This document shows, one piece after another, positions 7,126 to 7,261 of a stretch of 7,261 bases of DNA (the first letter of the stretch is position 1; the number at the start of each line of letters is the position of its first letter). The notes under the pieces were generated by a model. That model had not been told where the DNA came from and ran no database searches. It saw nothing but the letters and a program-made list of their open reading frames with translations. Made by a program: the position numbers and the translations under genes. This DNA is from a bacterium (GTDB taxonomy: Bacteria > Thermosulfidibacterota > Thermosulfidibacteria > Thermosulfidibacterales > Thermosulfidibacteraceae): NCBI GenBank assembly GCA_027022065.1, contig JALVZS010000138.1, forward strand, positions 1 through 7,261. Direction: 5' to 3'.

Positions 7126-7261
7126 CATAAACCTTCAACAGGAAGGCCTCTGGATTTCCAGGCGATCAATCCACCCGCCATGTTTGCCACATTAAACCCG
7201 TATGTTTTAAGAATACTTGCAGCAAGAGACCCCCTGCCCCCGTGACCGCACTGACACACAA
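7125..7261 (-). CDS. Rhodanese-like sulfurtransferase domain, C-terminal fragment (partial, cut by right edge)
   Basis: An open minus-strand frame enters from the right edge and ends at TGA (7125-7127), leaving 44 codons. The fragment opens with VCQCGHGGRGSLAAS and ends with MAGGLIAWKSRGLPVEGL. This is the end of a rhodanese domain: the active-site loop with persulfide-carrying cysteine (C-G-H-G-G-R fits CxxGxR, so the second Cys is the likely nucleophile), the following helix, and the family's G-G-x-x-A-W and G-L-P-V closing motifs. Rhodanese domains pass sulfane sulfur between proteins or detoxify cyanide or sulfide. Whether this is a single-domain protein or the tail of a larger one, such as a metallo-beta-lactamase fusion, cannot be seen. 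The antitoxin ATG follows 13 bases after the stop, suggesting one transcript. Confidence 0.85.
   Translation of the reverse strand, partial: VCQCGHGGRGSLAASILKTYGFNVANMAGGLIAWKSRGLPVEGL

Noticed and set aside
7112-7138. Longer antitoxin starting at a TTG at 7138
   Set aside because: It would overlap the rhodanese end and put the ideal AGGAGG inside the gene. The ATG at 7111 is correctly spaced and begins just before the ribbon-helix-helix.
7150-7161. Inverted repeat CTGGA-TT-TCCAG upstream of the antitoxin, considered as its operator
   Set aside because: It is short and lies within the conserved rhodanese ending (IAWKSRG codons). No promoter boxes surround it, so chance is the better explanation.

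Overview
The window is bacterial chromosome and is almost entirely coding. Three features suggest a thermophilic or deep-branching Gram-negative bacterium: frequent AGG/AGA arginine and ATA isoleucine codons, Lys/Glu/Ile-rich proteins, and a secreted SurA-type chaperone. This lineage call is inference from composition, and I cannot name the organism. No rRNA, tRNA, CRISPR array or insertion sequence was seen, and no stretch over about 80 bases lacks a gene.

Left part (1-829): a minus-strand gene runs off the left edge. It encodes the N-terminal, extracytoplasmic CHASE4-like sensing part of a membrane signalling protein. A 66-base divergent intergenic region separates it from the next gene. 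That region carries two back-to-back sigma70-like promoters whose -35 boxes overlap and whose -10 boxes lie only 10-12 bases from each start codon, so both mRNAs could be nearly leaderless.

Central part (830-5696): a tightly packed plus-strand operon of cysM-like cysteine synthase, mfd transcription-repair coupling factor, and a SurA-like periplasmic chaperone. The junctions overlap (TGATG, then ATGA) and lack clear Shine-Dalgarno sites, so translational coupling is likely. The operon makes cysteine, links stalled RNA polymerase to excision repair, and helps export or fold envelope proteins. No shared pathway is obvious.

Right part (5699-7261): four genes on the minus strand. Read 5'->3' on that strand they are a rhodanese C-terminal fragment (cut by the right edge), a RelB/DinJ-family antitoxin, a YafQ-family toxin with all the expected catalytic residues, and then an IclR-family regulator with its own near-consensus promoter. 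The rhodanese stop codon is built into the antitoxin ribosome-binding site, and the toxin start lies 59 bases inside the antitoxin gene. IclR ends only two bases from the end of the chaperone gene, tail to tail. The toxin-antitoxin pair appears AT-richer than the operon to its left.

No wholly new system is evident. The points most worth a second look are the symmetric near-leaderless divergent promoter, the rhodanese/toxin-antitoxin coupling with its long out-of-frame overlap, and a parvulin domain lacking its usual histidines.
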